Assembly: GCA_903904495.1 (NCBI GenBank)
Contig: CAIVCU010000260.1
Span: 1 to 8,497 of the forward strand
From: an uncultured Chlorobiaceae bacterium
GTDB lineage: Bacteria > Bacteroidota > Chlorobiia > Chlorobiales > Chlorobiaceae
Length of the DNA: 8,497 nucleotides
Reading direction: 5' to 3'
The position numbers and the translations under genes are program-made. The notes beneath the pieces were generated by a model. It did not search any database. It worked only from the letters and a program-made list of their open reading frames with translations, and had not been told where the DNA came from. Numbering within the stretch: the first letter of the stretch is position 1; each line of letters opens with the position of its first letter. Shown in pieces: positions 7,076 through 8,497 of the stretch.

Positions 7076-8103
7076 AAAAACACCTCAACACGCTTTTCGT
7101 AACAACCCAAGGCGCCTACCTCTCAAAGGAAGGAGAATGTGCTGTTATTAAAATAGAGAACGAAGTAAAAGTACGCCTACCGCTCCATATGCTTGATGGC
7201 ATTATATGTTTTGGATCGGTAACATGCAGCCCTTATTTATTTGGCCATTGTGCTGAAACCGGCGTAACGGTTACATTTTTAAGCCAATACGGAAAATTTC
7301 TTTCTCAGATGCAAGGAGCAACACGGGGTAATATTTTACTGAGGAGAGCTCAATACCGTCTTGCAGATAATTACTATCAAGCGGCCCTTCTTGCACGCTC
7401 ATTTGTTATCGGTAAAATCGGCAATGCACGAATCACACTGGCCAGAACATTGAGAGATCATGCTGAAAAAGTAAACGCCGTTAAGCTGAAACATGCCCAA
7501 CACCTGCTTGCCGGATGCATAAAGCGCCTGCAGGTTGAAACTGATCAGGAACGTATCAGAGGGATTGAAGGAGAAGCTGCAAAAGTTTACTTTGATGTTT
7601 TCGATGAATGCATTACTTCTCCTGATCCTTTATTCCGATTTACAGGGCGCAACCGCCGTCCTCCCCTTGACAGAATCAATTGCCTTCTTTCATTTCTCTA
7701 TACGCTGCTTACCCACGATATTCGATCTGCTCTTGAATCATGTGGTCTTGATCCTTCTGCCGGTTTTTTACATAAAGACAGACCAGGGAGACCAAGCCTT
7801 GCGCTTGACATGATCGAAGAATTCCGTTCGTTTATTGCGGATCGATTGGCTTTATCGCTGATCAATCGAGGTCAGATCCATTCCAATGATTTTACCGTTT
7901 CTGAAACAGGTGCCGTACTCCTGAAAGATGATGCTCGTAAAACGCTATTAACCGCCTACCAACAACGTAAACAGGAAGAAATTGAGCATCCTTTTGTCAA
8001 AGAAAAAATGGCCATCGGTTTGCTTTGGCACATGCAAGCCATGCTCCTTGCCCGATACATCCGCGGTGATATTGAAGCCTATCCGCCATTTGTCTGGAGA
8101 TAA
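7072..8103 (+). CDS. cas1: Cas1, CRISPR spacer integrase (type I-C)
   Basis: Cas1 forms the integrase complex with Cas2 and inserts new spacers at the leader end of the array. The 343-residue protein has the family's usual length and the type I-C N-terminus (LNTLFVTTQGAYLSKEGE). Metal-binding residues are visible: E166 in RGIEGEAA, H234 in GFLHKDRPGR, and D246/E249 in LALDMIEEFR. The conserved RNRRPPLDRINCLLSFLY (193-210) is present. The start is TTG, overlapping the cas4 stop by four bases (TTGA), with a strong GGAGG seven bases upstream. No in-frame ATG near it would keep the conserved N-terminus. The active site is complete, so the protein is likely functional. It is followed after 3 nt by cas2. 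Confidence 0.97.
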   Translation: MKKHLNTLFVTTQGAYLSKEGECAVIKIENEVKVRLPLHMLDGIICFGSVTCSPYLFGHCAETGVTVTFLSQYGKFLSQMQGATRGNILLRRAQYRLADNYYQAALLARSFVIGKIGNARITLARTLRDHAEKVNAVKLKHAQHLLAGCIKRLQVETDQERIRGIEGEAAKVYFDVFDECITSPDPLFRFTGRNRRPPLDRINCLLSFLYTLLTHDIRSALESCGLDPSAGFLHKDRPGRPSLALDMIEEFRSFIADRLALSLINRGQIHSNDFTVSETGAVLLKDDARKTLLTAYQQRKQEEIEHPFVKEKMAIGLLWHMQAMLLARYIRGDIEAYPPFVWR

Positions 8104-8106
8104 ATA

Positions 8107-8397
8107 ATGCTTGTTCTGGTAACCTATGATGTCAATACTGAAACACCGGCAGGAAAAAGAAGATTACGCCGGATTGCAAAAACATGCCAAAACTATGGTC
8201 AGCGTGTTCAGTTTTCCGTATTTGAATGCAATGTTGATCCTGCGCAATGGACGAAATTACGAGGAAAGCTTGTGCATGAAATGGATCATAAACACGACAG
8301 CTTGCGCTTTTATTTTCTCGGAGCAAACTGGCAGAATAAAATTGAACATGAAGGAACAAAAGAACCCCGTGATCTCGAAGGTCTGCTGATTTTATAA
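8107..8397 (+). CDS. cas2: Cas2, adaptation complex subunit (type I-C)
   Basis: Cas2 dimerises and bridges two Cas1 dimers in the spacer-integration complex. The 96-residue protein is a complete ferredoxin-like Cas2. It begins MLVLVTYDVNTETPAGKRRL, with the conserved D8 at the end of the first strand, and continues with GQRVQFSVFECNVD (31-44) and SLRFYFLGANW (65-75). This length and the LVTYDV start are typical of I-C and related subtypes. The ATG follows the cas1 stop by three bases. GGAGA (8096-8100), six bases upstream, serves as ribosome binding site within the end of cas1. It is the last gene of the operon. Confidence 0.97.
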   Translation: MLVLVTYDVNTETPAGKRRLRRIAKTCQNYGQRVQFSVFECNVDPAQWTKLRGKLVHEMDHKHDSLRFYFLGANWQNKIEHEGTKEPRDLEGLLIL

Positions 8398-8438
8398 CGC
8401 GAACGTCAAGCTGTACCAAAATACCCGCTATGTTCGCG
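8398..8438 (+). repeat. Inverted repeat directly after cas2 (probable leader element)
   Basis: CGCGAAC (8398-8404) pairs with GTTCGCG (8432-8438). The arms extend by a G-T and a T-A pair to nine, then after a two-base bulge AGC (8409-8411) pairs with GCT (8427-8429). It starts on the base after the cas2 stop. No T-run follows, so it is not a standard terminator. From memory, many type I-C loci carry a similar GCGAAC...GTTCGCG element with an inner CAAGC and AAAATACC right behind cas2, at the start of the leader; I could not check this. Confidence 0.65.
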
Positions 8439-8497
8439 ATAGCCTTTATGTCATTAATATTGTTTTGGTTATAGATTTCATTTTCAAGTTTTCGTAC
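8398..8497 (+). promoter_or_regulatory. Probable start of the CRISPR leader (array lies beyond the window)
   Basis: The last 100 bases contain no gene. After the inverted repeat the sequence turns AT-rich with T-runs. It contains TATAGAT (8470-8476), which resembles a -10 element without a convincing -35. In type I-C loci the leader and array normally follow cas2, the leader driving array transcription and marking the integration site. No repeat unit, such as the usual 32-bp I-C repeat ending in GGATTGAAAC, is present before the window ends. Confidence 0.6.

Noticed and set aside
7535..7813. + strand open frame with hydrophobic stretches inside cas1
   Set aside because: It is an alternative-frame reading of conserved cas1; the hydrophobic look comes from T-rich codons in the shifted frame.
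393..8397. A novel defence system
   Set aside because: Every gene fits a known type I-C CRISPR-Cas component in canonical order, and no extra accessory gene is present in the operon.
8132..8419. - strand open frame covering cas2
   Set aside because: It lies directly opposite cas2, whose conserved residues explain the sequence fully.

Overview
This window holds one complete type I-C CRISPR-Cas operon on the + strand. The order is cas3 - cas5c - cas8c (csd1) - cas7c (csd2) - cas4 - cas1 - cas2, which is the canonical I-C order. All seven proteins appear full length, with their expected catalytic or binding motifs in place and no frameshift. The seven genes fill positions 393 to 8397. Junctions run from an 8-nt overlap (cas3/cas5c) to an 11-nt gap (cas7c/cas4), so they are very probably one polycistronic unit. 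The organism cannot be named from this sequence. Moderately low G+C, Shine-Dalgarno (SD) driven starts and one TTG start fit a Gram-negative bacterium such as a green sulfur bacterium or a deltaproteobacterium, but that is only an impression.

Layout. Positions 1-392 contain no certain gene. The first ~70 bases are richer in G+C and could be the edge of a neighbouring gene, most plausibly one running leftwards on the - strand. Positions ~120-392 are AT-rich and hold two weak sigma70-like promoter candidates for the operon. Next come the interference genes: cas3 (HD nuclease-helicase), cas5c (crRNA-processing endonuclease), cas8c (large subunit) and cas7c (backbone). The adaptation genes cas4, cas1 and cas2 follow. 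After the cas2 stop there are 100 bases without a gene. They begin with a long-arm inverted repeat and continue as AT-rich sequence, as expected of a CRISPR leader. No CRISPR repeat lies inside the window; the array probably begins just past the right edge.

How it works together (family knowledge). Cas4, Cas1 and Cas2 select and integrate new spacers. The leader drives transcription of the array. Cas5c cuts the pre-crRNA and stays bound to its 5' handle. Cas7c, Cas5c, Cas8c and a small subunit, Cas11c, translated from an internal start in cas8c, form Cascade. Cas3 is recruited to degrade the target. The system itself is well known. The parts worth a second look are the probable internal Cas11c start, a perfect 12-bp palindrome that takes the place of an SD in front of cas4, and the inverted repeat immediately after cas2.
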